DNA of 64,000 nucleotides, from contig NZ_CP107853.1 in assembly GCF_036013525.1 (NCBI RefSeq), positions 5,332,001-5,396,000 of the forward strand, in the 5' to 3' direction. Under the pieces are notes generated by a model. It was not told where the DNA came from. It was given only the letters and a program-made list of their open reading frames with translations, and ran no database searches. Positions 17,943 to 30,558 of this stretch are shown here, one piece after another. Every line of letters begins with the position of its first letter. Positions within the stretch are counted from its first letter, which is position 1. Position numbers and translations under genes: made by a program. This DNA comes from Nonomuraea sp. NBC_00507 (GTDB taxonomy: Bacteria > Actinomycetota > Actinomycetes > Streptosporangiales > Streptosporangiaceae).

Positions 17943-18086
17943 ACCGTACGTACGCGGGGAAGGTTCATTCGTTACCGAAGATGGACCTTCCGGGCCGTTG
18001 AGGCTGCTACAGTCTTCAACGCAGGGCTGGTTGGCCCTGGCATCCCTCCGAACGAACCCCGGCTTCGGGTTGCGTCCACCACGCGG

Positions 18087-18116
18087 TTGGACAAGAGCCG
18101 AAAGTCAGGGTAAGTT
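18087..18116 (+). promoter_or_regulatory. rrn promoter P1
   Basis: TTGGAC (18087-18092) and TAAGTT (18111-18116) are spaced 18 nt, a housekeeping sigma-type promoter about 260 bases before the 16S gene. Confidence 0.6.
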
Positions 18117-18168
18117 AGCAGGGTTGCCTCGAAGAGAGGCAGGTCCGGAAGCTCCCGGATCGGGCGGT

Positions 18169-18198
18169 TTGACAGGAATCGTCCGGGTCTGGTAGTCT
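18169..18198 (+). promoter_or_regulatory. rrn promoter P2
   Basis: A consensus TTGACA (18169-18174) and TAGTCT (18193-18198), 18 nt apart, lie about 180 bases before the 16S gene. This is the better match of the two tandem promoters. Confidence 0.75.
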
Positions 18199-18272
18199 GA
18201 AGGAAACGAAGTATGAGGAGCCTCCACACTTGGATCTCGAGAGATCCTGGTGGGGATGTACGCGTCCGTTTC

Positions 18273-18344
18273 TTGAGAACTCAACAGTGTGTTAAAAGCC
18301 AGTGCATGTGCATCACACATGTATGACCCCGTCATTTTTGACGG
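18273..18344 (+). promoter_or_regulatory. rrn leader: antitermination-type element and hairpin
   Basis: TTGAGAACTCAACAGTGTG (from 18273) is the element seen in front of most actinobacterial 16S genes. A hairpin CCGTCA/TGACGG (18329-18344) follows. A role in antitermination or processing is known for the class, not tested here. Confidence 0.55.
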
Positions 18345-18378
18345 TTATTGCTTGGATGATTCATCCGAACATGATCAT

Positions 18379-19908
<1,530 letters not shown>

Positions 19909-20208
19909 AGCATCTTCACCCATCGCCACCGAACGTGTGGTGGGGTGACAGCTCACTAGTGGAGCACTGGCTACTCAACCAGGCCGGGTCGCCTGCGGGT
20001 CAGTACCGCCTGCCCTCTCAAAGGGGTGGGAGTGGGAACGCCTGATCAGGGGGTTCGGGTTGGTTGGACACACTGTTGGGTCCTGAGGGAACGGGCATTG
20101 CGCTCGGTTTCTTCGGACACAGGACCGCTGAAGGATCACCTGCTGGTGGTCTGGATGCGGTTGCTGTTTGTTGTTTGAGATTTGCATAGTGGACGCGAGC
20201 ATCTTTGT

Positions 20209-23314
<3,106 letters not shown>

Positions 23315-23387
23315 CAAAGCAGACTTTTCTAGTCGTTGCTCGCGTCCACTACGCAATTCTGAGACAGCAAACAGGCTGTTTCTCAGG

Positions 23388-23505
23388 GTTACGGCGGTTA
23401 TGGCGGGAAGGAAACACCCGGTTACATTCCGAACCCGGAAGTTAAGCTTCCCCGCGCCGATGGTACTGCACTCGGGAGGGTGTGGGAGAGTAGGTCACCG
23501 CCGGA
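23388..23505 (+). rRNA. rrf: 5S ribosomal RNA
   Basis: The 5' strand TTACGGCGGT pairs with ACCGCCGGA at the 3' end. The internal CCCGAACCCGGAAGTTAAG-type loop (here TTCCGAACCCGGAAGTTAAG) is diagnostic. Length is about 117 nt. Confidence 0.95.
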
Positions 23506-23517
23506 CAATCTTTATAG

Positions 23518-23552
23518 GAAGGGCCCGGACCAGGCATGGTCGCGGGCCCTTC
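23518..23552 (+). terminator. rRNA operon terminator
   Basis: GAAGGGCCCG-GACCA (23518-23532) pairs with TGGTC-CGGGCCCTTC (23537-23552), a 15-bp stem with one bulge, closely following 5S. Confidence 0.85.
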
Positions 23553-23605
23553 TTGCGTTGTGCCCTCGGGAGCGAGGGCGAGTACGGACTGCCCCCGGCA
23601 GTCAG

Positions 23606-23611
23606 TAGGGT
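23606..23611 (+). promoter_or_regulatory. -10 box for leaderless folC
   Basis: TAGGGT ends 6 nt before the GTG at 23618; no ribosome-binding site is visible. Confidence 0.5.
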
Positions 23612-23617
23612 TGAGTT

Positions 23618-24937
23618 GTGGATTATCGTGCGGTTGAACGCGCGATCATGGAGCGTGGCGTCGAGTGGGATTTCGAGCCGACGCTCGACAGGATCGCGGC
23701 CCTCCTGGATGTGCTCGGCTCTCCGCAGCGGGCGTACCCGGTGATACACATCGCCGGCACCAACGGAAAGACGAGCACGGCGCGGCTCACCGAGGCGCTG
23801 CTACGGGAGCGCAACTTGCGGGTGGGGCGGTTCACCAGCCCTCACCTCATCTCCATGCGCGAGCGGATCACGGTGGACGGAGAGCCGCTGAGCGAGGAGC
23901 GGTTCGCTGAGGTATACGAAGAGATCGCCCCATATGTAGAGCTCACTGATGCTCAGGGGCGGCGTATCCAGTTCTTCGAGCTGCTGACCGCGATGGCCTT
24001 CGCGGCGTTCTCCGACACCCCAGTCGATGTCGCGGTCGTGGAGGCCGGGATGGGCGGGTCGTGGGACGCCACCAATGTGGCGGACGGCATCGTGTCGGTC
24101 ATCACGCCTATCTCCCTTGACCACACCGATCGGCTCGGGCCGGACATCCCGAGCATCGCCTCAGAAAAGGCCGGCATCATCAAGCCCGGCGCGACGACCG
24201 TGCTGGCCCAGCAGGAGTTGGCCGCGGCGGAGGTGCTGATGCGGCGGGCGGCCGAAGTGGGTGCCGTCGTGGCGCGGGAAGGGCTGGAGTTCGGAGTGAT
24301 GAGCCGCGAGGTCGCGATGGGCGGCCAACTGCTCACGCTGCGCGGCCTCAAGGGTGTATACGATGAGGTCTACCTGCCGCTCTACGGTGCTCACCAGGCA
24401 AGCAACGCGGTCTGCGCGCTGGCCGCCGTCGAGGCGTTGACCGCTGGTGATGACCCCCTCGACGTCGAGCTCGTACGGCAGGCGTTCGCCCAGGCGTCCT
24501 CTCCGGGGCGCATGGAGGTCGTGCGCCGCACGCCGACGGTGGTGATCGACGCCGCGCACAACCCCGGCGGGATGCAGGCCACCCTGGAGGGGCTGCACGA
24601 GGCGTTCGACTTCGCCAAGGTCATCGGCGTGGTCGCGGTCATGCGCGACAAGGACGTCCACACCTTGCTCGACCTGCTGGAGCCGGTCCTCGACGAGATC
24701 GTTGTCACGCGTAACTCGTCTCCTCGGTCGATGTCGCCCGACGAGCTGGCGTCGCTGGCGGAGCCGCTCTTCGGCGAGGACCGGGTGCACATCGAGGACC
24801 GGCTCGACGACGCCATCGACAAGGGGATCGGCATCGCCGACGCGGAAGGCGAGTTCAGCGGCACTGGGGTGCTGATCACCGGGTCCGTCGTCACCGCCGG
24901 CGACGCGCGGCGGCTCCTGAACGTGGATGGCGCCTAA
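23618..24937 (+). CDS. folC: Bifunctional folylpolyglutamate/dihydrofolate synthase
   Basis: The 439-residue Mur-ligase-family enzyme adds glutamate to dihydropteroate and to folates. The P-loop is HIAGTNGKTSTAR near residue 45, the omega-type loop follows in SPHLISMRERI, EAGMGGSWDATN is the metal-binding region, and VIDAAHNPGGM marks the C-terminal domain. The GTG start appears leaderless. The stop TAA shares its last base with the ATG of the DUF4233 gene, so the two are coupled. Confidence 0.95.
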   Translation: MDYRAVERAIMERGVEWDFEPTLDRIAALLDVLGSPQRAYPVIHIAGTNGKTSTARLTEALLRERNLRVGRFTSPHLISMRERITVDGEPLSEERFAEVYEEIAPYVELTDAQGRRIQFFELLTAMAFAAFSDTPVDVAVVEAGMGGSWDATNVADGIVSVITPISLDHTDRLGPDIPSIASEKAGIIKPGATTVLAQQELAAAEVLMRRAAEVGAVVAREGLEFGVMSREVAMGGQLLTLRGLKGVYDEVYLPLYGAHQASNAVCALAAVEALTAGDDPLDVELVRQAFAQASSPGRMEVVRRTPTVVIDAAHNPGGMQATLEGLHEAFDFAKVIGVVAVMRDKDVHTLLDLLEPVLDEIVVTRNSSPRSMSPDELASLAEPLFGEDRVHIEDRLDDAIDKGIGIADAEGEFSGTGVLITGSVVTAGDARRLLNVDGA

Positions 24938-25314
24938 TGGGCGGCATGTCGCAAAGTGGGTGGTTCGCGATGAAGGACTTCCAAGTCACGCCCGGGATGC
25001 GCCGCCTCGGCGCCAGCGTGCTCGGCATGGAGGCCATTGTCGCCGGACTGATCACGCCCGTGGCGATCACCGTGGGCGGGGTCGCGCCCGCGCTGGCCGT
25101 GAGTGTCGGCATCGGGCTGGCCGTGTTGTGCGTGGTAGCCGCGGGCCTGCTCAAGAGGCCCTTCGGCTATGTCCTCGGCAGCGTCGTACAGGTGCTGGCG
25201 ATCTGCACGGGTTTCCTGGTGACAGCGATGTTCTTCCTCGGAGCGATATTCACGGCACTATGGATCACGGCGATTATCGTCGCTCGCCGTGTCGAGGGCG
25301 TCACTAGCCGCTAA
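24937..25314 (+). CDS. DUF4233 membrane protein
   Basis: The 125-residue protein has four predicted membrane segments (about residues 27-47, 50-70, 78-98 and 100-118) and belongs to DUF4233, a family regularly found after folC in actinobacteria. The start overlaps the folC stop (TAATG). A second ATG (MKDFQVTPGMRRLG) 11 codons later could be used instead and fits the conserved start better. Function unknown. Confidence 0.85.
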   Translation: MGGMSQSGWFAMKDFQVTPGMRRLGASVLGMEAIVAGLITPVAITVGGVAPALAVSVGIGLAVLCVVAAGLLKRPFGYVLGSVVQVLAICTGFLVTAMFFLGAIFTALWITAIIVARRVEGVTSR

Positions 25315-25317
25315 AGT
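25312..25317 (+). promoter_or_regulatory. -10 box for leaderless MFS-like gene
   Basis: TAAAGT overlaps the stop of the DUF4233 gene and ends 8 nt before the ATG at 25326. Confidence 0.45.
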
Positions 25318-25325
25318 CGGCCTAC

Positions 25326-27119
25326 ATGGCCGTCCCCCCGATCCAGCGGTCGCCCCGTCCGGCCGACCCCAGGCACCCGTGGCTGCTCGACACGGTGCTC
25401 GGGCTGCTCGTCGTGGCTGCGCTGCCACTGGCGATCATCACGATCCCCAACACGCTCTCCGTCGTCGCGAAGCTGCTGCCCGGCGACATCGATCAGGTCG
25501 GCTTGATGCGTACGCACGGGCTCGCCCTGCCCGCGCTCATGCTGACCGTCCCGCTCGCGGCCGTGGCGCTGCGGCGAGTCAAGGCGGCCCATCTCATGCT
25601 CGGCGGCCTGGCCTTGGTGGCCCTTTCCGACGCCGCGGGCGGGTACGCCGCCTCTGAGCTCGTCGTCGGAGCCGTCCGCGTGCTGCGCGGCATTGGGGCC
25701 GGGGTCATCATGCCCGCCACTCTCGCGGCCGTCTGGGGCCGCGTGGCGGTGCTGCGGGCCTTGTGGGTGGGAGTGTTCAGCTTGAGCCTGCTCGCCGCCC
25801 AGTCGCTCGCGCTCTGGCCGCTCGACGAGGTGAGCAGCTGGAAGGTGACGTTGCAGCCGTACCCGCTGGTGACGGGGGTGGCGCTGGGCCTGGCAGCCGT
25901 CTATCTGCTCGCTTGGACACTCCTCGGCCGTCCCGCCGAGCCTCGCCTCCACCTACGGGAGCGCAGCCGGCTGCTGCTGGCCGCCGTGCCCGCGGCGGGC
26001 ATCGCGGTCGTGGCGATCAGCACCGCGACCGAAGGGTGGCGGGCCGTCCCGGTGATCATGCTGGCGGCCACGGCGATCGTCGGGCTGCTGGCGTTGGCCT
26101 CGATCGGCACGGGCGAGAGCCGCACGATGGCGTACTCGATGGTGGCGGTCGGTGTCGTGCTGGTGCCGAGCGCGGCGCAGGTCACGCTGGTGGAGATGGG
26201 CGGCCTCGGCGGGCCGGGGCTGCGTGGGCTCTGGATCCCCTTCGCGGTCGCCGGGGTGCTGGCGGTCGGCGCGTCGGTCGTGGTGCGGCTGTTCGCGCGC
26301 GCCGCTGGACGGTGGCTGGCGCCATTGGGACTGTTGTCCATGGTCGGGGGGCTGTCTTCGGTGCGGCTGGTGGTGCCGTCGGCCGACGGTCTCGTCTTGG
26401 CGGTGCCGTTCACGCTGCTCGCCGTCGGGGCGGCGGTGGCGTTGACGGCCACGCTGCAGGAGGTTGGGTACGGGACGGCGGCGTTCGGTTTGTCGCTGTG
26501 CTTCGCCGGCGTGCTGGCCGGTTTCCTGCTGGGCACGGGTGTGCAGATGGTCATGCTGGACGGCGTACGGTCGGCTCAGGAGCTGGTCGACAACTATGTC
26601 GGGGCGCTGCGGTGGTGGGCGTTGGTCGGCGGCTTCCTTCTGGTGGCGATCATCGTGCTCGCGGCTGTGATGGTGCGGCGGCCCGGCGCGGAGACGCTGA
26701 TCCGGGTGGAGGGTGATCCGCCACCCCCGGGTACGGGACCAGAGCATGGCGATGATGGAGAGGCGCCGGCTGGAGACGGTGCGGGCCCGTCACAGAATGC
26801 CGAAGGCGGTGCCCGGACGGTCGTCGGGGTCGCGGAGGCGTCCAGCGGAGGCAGCGAGGGCGGCAGGCGTAAGTGGGGGGACGCCTCGCAGAGCGATGAC
26901 GACAGCGGCGAGGCCGTGCCTGGCGGGAGCGAGGACCAAGCAGGCGACGAGGACGGGCCGACCGGAATCGTGCCGCGGGTCGTGGCGGCCGCGTCGTCTC
27001 AGGGAGCCTTCGACAAGGGGGAATCGCGGCGCGACGGCGACGAGGCGCCCGGTTCTGAGGGAGCGGTGCCCGCTGTGCCGCTGCCAGGGCAATCGCCTGA
27101 AGACACCACATCCCCATAG
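25326..27119 (+). CDS. MFS-like membrane protein with long acidic tail
   Basis: The 597-residue protein has about 12-13 hydrophobic segments spread over residues 20-460, with RVLRGIGAGVIMPATLAAVWGR (in outline, near residue 120) resembling motif C of the MFS drug:H+ antiporter DHA2 group. From residue 465 to the end it carries a hydrophilic tail rich in Gly, Glu, Asp, Ser and Pro with no recognisable domain, unusual for the family. It has a possible leaderless promoter. Substrate unknown. The transporter call rests on topology and weak motifs. Confidence 0.7.
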   Translation: MAVPPIQRSPRPADPRHPWLLDTVLGLLVVAALPLAIITIPNTLSVVAKLLPGDIDQVGLMRTHGLALPALMLTVPLAAVALRRVKAAHLMLGGLALVALSDAAGGYAASELVVGAVRVLRGIGAGVIMPATLAAVWGRVAVLRALWVGVFSLSLLAAQSLALWPLDEVSSWKVTLQPYPLVTGVALGLAAVYLLAWTLLGRPAEPRLHLRERSRLLLAAVPAAGIAVVAISTATEGWRAVPVIMLAATAIVGLLALASIGTGESRTMAYSMVAVGVVLVPSAAQVTLVEMGGLGGPGLRGLWIPFAVAGVLAVGASVVVRLFARAAGRWLAPLGLLSMVGGLSSVRLVVPSADGLVLAVPFTLLAVGAAVALTATLQEVGYGTAAFGLSLCFAGVLAGFLLGTGVQMVMLDGVRSAQELVDNYVGALRWWALVGGFLLVAIIVLAAVMVRRPGAETLIRVEGDPPPPGTGPEHGDDGEAPAGDGAGPSQNAEGGARTVVGVAEASSGGSEGGRRKWGDASQSDDDSGEAVPGGSEDQAGDEDGPTGIVPRVVAAASSQGAFDKGESRRDGDEAPGSEGAVPAVPLPGQSPEDTTSP

Positions 27120-27277
27120 GGCGCCGAGATCCACACGGGAAACGAGGGTACGGGCGCGGGGCGGTAAGCTGAGGGCCCAGCTACGGCGACGCGCGGGCCG
27201 ATGCCCCCGTGACGCGTCCTCGCGGTGCGGCCGGCGCCGATAGCCGCGACCCCGATCTCTTCGAAGGAGAACTTCAA

Positions 27278-27688
27278 GTGTCCGAGCGCACTCTTGTCCT
27301 GATCAAGCCCGACGGGGTGAAGCGTGGCCTCATCGGTGACGTGATCGCCCGTGTGGAGCGCAAGGGCCTCAAGGTCGTGGCGATGGACCTGCGCACCCTC
27401 GACGCCGACACCGCCAAGGTCCACTACGCCGAGCACGCCGAGCGGCCGTTCTTCGGCGAGCTCGTCGAGTTCATCACGTCGGGCCCGCTCGTGGCCATGG
27501 TGCTCGAGGGCCCGCGCGCCGTCGAGGCCTTCCGCGCGCTGGCAGGCGCCACCGACCCGGTGAAGTCGGCGCCCGGCACGATCCGCGGCGACCACGCGCT
27601 CGAGATCGGCGAGAACGTCGTGCACGGCTCCGACTCCCCGGAGTCCGCCGCCAGGGAGATCAAGATCTTCTTCCCGGACCGGTTCTAG
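27278..27688 (+). CDS. ndk: Nucleoside diphosphate kinase
   Basis: The 136-residue enzyme transfers phosphate between nucleoside di- and triphosphates. The phospho-His is in NVVHGSDS near residue 117, [13 protein letters not shown] forms the N-terminal strand, and RGDHALEIG precedes the active site. The GTG start is set by GAAGGAGA; the longer frame upstream is not conserved. A terminator with a T tract follows. Confidence 0.96.
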   Translation: MSERTLVLIKPDGVKRGLIGDVIARVERKGLKVVAMDLRTLDADTAKVHYAEHAERPFFGELVEFITSGPLVAMVLEGPRAVEAFRALAGATDPVKSAPGTIRGDHALEIGENVVHGSDSPESAAREIKIFFPDRF

Positions 27689-27705
27689 CCGCTTCGCGCT
27701 CCGCC

Positions 27706-27748
27706 CGCGCCCGTGCCAGCTGTCCAGCTGCGCGGGCGCGTGGTTTTT
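27706..27748 (+). terminator. Intrinsic terminator after ndk
   Basis: CGCGCCCG (27706-27713) pairs with CGGGCGCG (27733-27740), an inner CAGCTG pair is possible, and TTTTT follows at 27744-27748. Confidence 0.8.
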
Positions 27749-28014
27749 GGGCTGGGCGGGGCGGCGAGGTTTCCGTCGGCAGGCTGCCGTACGCTGTGGC
27801 GCAGTGTCGGCGGTGCGTCGTCCAGGCCTTTGGAACGTTCCAGCTATCGGCCGGATGTTGTGGTGCAATCCGGGCAAAATTGCGGTTGAGGTTGAGGCTG
27901 GAGATTTTTGAGGAGCGCGGGGCCTGATCACACCCATCGGCGGGTACGTCACGTTACGATTCGAATTCATTCCGTAGTCACTCGCGAACGACGTTACGGA
28001 GGGCTCCGTTCCCC
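27749..28014 (+). promoter_or_regulatory. mreB upstream region
   Basis: No gene is seen here. ACGTTACG occurs twice (27951-27958 and 27991-27998), a possible -10 box TACGAT lies at 27955-27960, and ACGGAGGG before the ATG is the ribosome-binding site. Confidence 0.4.
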
Positions 28015-29046
28015 ATGGGCAGCAAGCTCGCGTTCCTCGGCCGTGACATGGCGGTCGACCTGGGCACCGCCAACACGTTGGTCTACGTGCGCGGCCGGGG
28101 CATCGTGCTCAACGAGCCGTCAGTCGTGGCGATCAACACCACTACGGGCAAGATCGTTGCGGTTGGCATCGAGGCCAAGCGGATGATCGGTCGCACGCCC
28201 GGCAACATCATCGCGGTCCGCCCGCTCAAGGACGGTGTGATCGCCGACTTCGACGTCACCGAGCGCATGTTGCGATATTTCATCCAAAGGGTGCATAGGC
28301 GTCGGCATTTCGCCAAGCCGCGCATCATCATCGCCGTGCCCAGCGGCATCACCAGCGTCGAGCAGCGCGCGGTGAAGGAGGCCGGCTACCAGGCGGGCGC
28401 CCGGAAGGTCTACATCGTCGAGGAGCCCATGGCCGCCGCCATCGGGGCGGGGCTGCCCGTGCACGAGCCCACCGGCAACATGGTCGTCGACATCGGTGGC
28501 GGCACCACCGAGGTGGCGATCATCTCGATGGGCGGCGTGGTCACCAGCCAGTCGATCAGGATCGGCGGCGACGAGCTCGACCAGGCGGTGATCGCGTTCG
28601 CCAAGAAGGAGTTTTCCCTGATGCTCGGCGAGCGCACCGCCGAGGAGATCAAGATGGCCATCGGCTCGGCCTGCCCCAACGGTGAGGAGGCACACGCGGA
28701 GATCCGCGGCCGCGACCTGGTCAGCGGGCTGCCTAAGACGATCATCGTGTCCGGTGAGGAGATCAGGAAGGCCATCGAGGAGCCGGTCAACGCGATCGTG
28801 GACGCGGTGAAGAGCACGCTCGACAAGTGCCCGCCCGAGTTGTCCGGCGACATCATGGACCGCGGCATCGCGCTCACCGGCGGAGGCGCCCTGCTCAAGG
28901 GGCTGGAGGAGCGGGTCAAGGCCGAGACGGGCATGCCGGTGCACCTCGTCGACAACGCACTCGACTCGGTGGCCATCGGCTCGGGCAAGTGCGCCGAGGA
29001 GTTCGAGGCGCTCCAAGACGTCCTTGTGCCGGAGTCGCGACACTGA
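28015..29046 (+). CDS. mreB: Rod shape-determining protein MreB
   Basis: The 343-residue bacterial actin polymerises under the membrane and guides lateral-wall or spore-wall synthesis. The phosphate-1 loop is [12 protein letters not shown], phosphate-2 is [13 protein letters not shown], and the adenosine motif is [13 protein letters not shown]. In mycelial actinomycetes it acts mainly in spore-wall formation. The stop TGA overlaps the mreC ATG (TGATG). It heads the elongasome operon. Confidence 0.97.
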   Translation: MGSKLAFLGRDMAVDLGTANTLVYVRGRGIVLNEPSVVAINTTTGKIVAVGIEAKRMIGRTPGNIIAVRPLKDGVIADFDVTERMLRYFIQRVHRRRHFAKPRIIIAVPSGITSVEQRAVKEAGYQAGARKVYIVEEPMAAAIGAGLPVHEPTGNMVVDIGGGTTEVAIISMGGVVTSQSIRIGGDELDQAVIAFAKKEFSLMLGERTAEEIKMAIGSACPNGEEAHAEIRGRDLVSGLPKTIIVSGEEIRKAIEEPVNAIVDAVKSTLDKCPPELSGDIMDRGIALTGGGALLKGLEERVKAETGMPVHLVDNALDSVAIGSGKCAEEFEALQDVLVPESRH

Positions 29047-29945
29047 TGAGAGACTCGCGCCGGGCCCGGCTGATCCTCGGAGCGCTGCTGACAGCGGCTT
29101 TGGTCATCCTGACCATCGACCACCGCACCGGCGAGAGCTCGCCGCTGCGTCCGCTGCGCGCTGCCGGGGCATGGGTGTTCGGCACGGCCGAGCAGTTCGG
29201 CAGTGGGCTGGTGCGGCCGGTCGGCGGGTTCGTGCGCGCCATCCTGACGGCGCCGAGCGCCCAGGAACGCATCGAGGTGCTCAAGGAGGAGAATGCGAAG
29301 CTGCGCACGGAGCTGCTGACGGACAAGCTCGACGGCGCCCGCTCCAACGAGCTCAAGAAGGTGCTCGGGCTGTCGGGGACGGGTGGATACAAGGTCGTCG
29401 CGGCCAACGTGGTCGCCAGGCGCGGGCAGCCGGGGTTCGAGGACACCGTCCAGATCGACGCCGGCACCAGTGACGGCGTGCAGCCTGAGATGACCGTGCT
29501 CAATGGTGATGGGCTGGTCGGACGGGTGATCCACGCATCCGCCCGCACGTCGACGGTGGTGCTGCTCAGCGATCCGGCCTCGGCCGCGGGAGCGCGGCTG
29601 GAGGGCGGGAGGGAGATCGGGGTGGTGCACGGGGTGGGGGAGCACGGCAGGCTCGTCCAGTTCCGCCTCCTCGACTCCACAGCGCCGCTGACCAGGGGCG
29701 CGCGCATCGTCAGCTTCGGCTCCCAAAACGGCCGACCGTACGTTCCGGGGGTGCCGATCGGGGTGATCGAGCGGGTGGAGTCGACCCCTGGGGAGCTGAC
29801 CCGCATCGCGTACGCCCGGCCGTATGCGGATCTGACGGCACTCGACGTGGTGGGTGTGGTGGTGGAGGCGCCCAAGCGGGATCCGCGTGACGCGGTGCTG
29901 CCCGCCAAGCGTGACGCGGTGCCCGCCAAGGAGGGGTCCCGATGA
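29046..29945 (+). CDS. mreC: Rod shape-determining protein MreC
   Basis: The 299-residue protein has one N-terminal membrane helix (LILGALLTAALVILTI, residues 8-24), a coiled coil (ERIEVLKEENAKLRTELLTDKL in outline, 76-97) and the periplasmic-type beta domain (about 115-275) with DGLVGRVIH, the MreC signature. It links MreB to the wall enzymes. The C-terminal tail contains two AKRDAV repeats. Its stop overlaps an ATG (ATGA) that opens a 51-codon reading frame. Confidence 0.94.
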   Translation: MRDSRRARLILGALLTAALVILTIDHRTGESSPLRPLRAAGAWVFGTAEQFGSGLVRPVGGFVRAILTAPSAQERIEVLKEENAKLRTELLTDKLDGARSNELKKVLGLSGTGGYKVVAANVVARRGQPGFEDTVQIDAGTSDGVQPEMTVLNGDGLVGRVIHASARTSTVVLLSDPASAAGARLEGGREIGVVHGVGEHGRLVQFRLLDSTAPLTRGARIVSFGSQNGRPYVPGVPIGVIERVESTPGELTRIAYARPYADLTALDVVGVVVEAPKRDPRDAVLPAKRDAVPAKEGSR

Positions 29946-30097
29946 TCGGGTCGGGAGCGCTGATCGCGTGGCGGCATGTGGCTGGTGTGACTGAAGGCGT
30001 CCGGAGGTGCCGGCGGGCCGCGGGTGTGGCGGTCGAGCGGTGTCGGCCGAGAGGGGGCGCGGTGAGTGGAAGGGCCGGTCGGAAGGGGGCGCTGTGA
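29942..30097 (+). CDS. Small Arg-rich ORF bridging mreC and mreD (51 codons)
   Basis: This frame begins at an ATG overlapping the mreC stop (ATGA) and ends with a TGA overlapping the mreD GTG (GTGA). It exactly bridges a 148-nt gap in an operon whose other junctions overlap. The peptide begins MIGSGALIAWRHVAG and is otherwise rich in Arg and Gly, without a membrane helix or known motif. About three quarters of its codons end in G or C, lower than the neighbouring genes. It may be a coupled small protein, a translational bridge that brings ribosomes to mreD, or chance. Confidence 0.4.
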   Translation: MIGSGALIAWRHVAGVTEGVRRCRRAAGVAVERCRPRGGAVSGRAGRKGAL

Positions 30098-30558
30098 TCG
30101 GCGGGATCTCCGTGCTGCTGGCGTTGCTGGCTCAGGTCATGCTGGTCAATCGGCTGCCACTGCCGGCGGGGGGCGCGCCTGACCTGGTGTTGCTGGCCGT
30201 CGTCGGCGCGGCGCTGGCACGGGGGGCTTCGTCCGGGGCGATGCTCGGCTTCTTCGCCGGGCTGCTGGTCGACGTCATGCCGCCGACCGCGCACCTGGTG
30301 GGCCAATACGCGTTCGTGCTGGCGCTCGCCGGCTACATCGCCGGGCGCGGTGCGGGCGGGCCGGTGACGACCGTGGTGCTGTGCGTGCTGCTGGCGCCGT
30401 TGCTGGCCGCGGCCGTGGGCATGCTCATCTCCGATCCCCGGGTGACCATGTCCACGCTGATCGAGCAGGTGCCGGTCACCGTCGTCTACACGCTGCTCGT
30501 TTCGCCGATCGTGATCTGGCTGACGACGCGGGGCAGATGGTCGAGGTACTCGACATGA
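30094..30558 (+). CDS. mreD: Rod shape-determining protein MreD
   Basis: The 154-residue membrane protein has about five membrane segments, with VLLALLAQVMLVNRLPLP at the start and ALARGASSGAMLGFFAGLLVDVMPPTAHLVGQ (in outline) in the middle, the MreD pattern. The GTG at 30094 is preferred over earlier starts because the N-terminal helix begins there and GGAAGGGGG lies upstream. Its stop overlaps the mrdA ATG (ATGA). Confidence 0.88.
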   Translation: MIGGISVLLALLAQVMLVNRLPLPAGGAPDLVLLAVVGAALARGASSGAMLGFFAGLLVDVMPPTAHLVGQYAFVLALAGYIAGRGAGGPVTTVVLCVLLAPLLAAAVGMLISDPRVTMSTLIEQVPVTVVYTLLVSPIVIWLTTRGRWSRYST

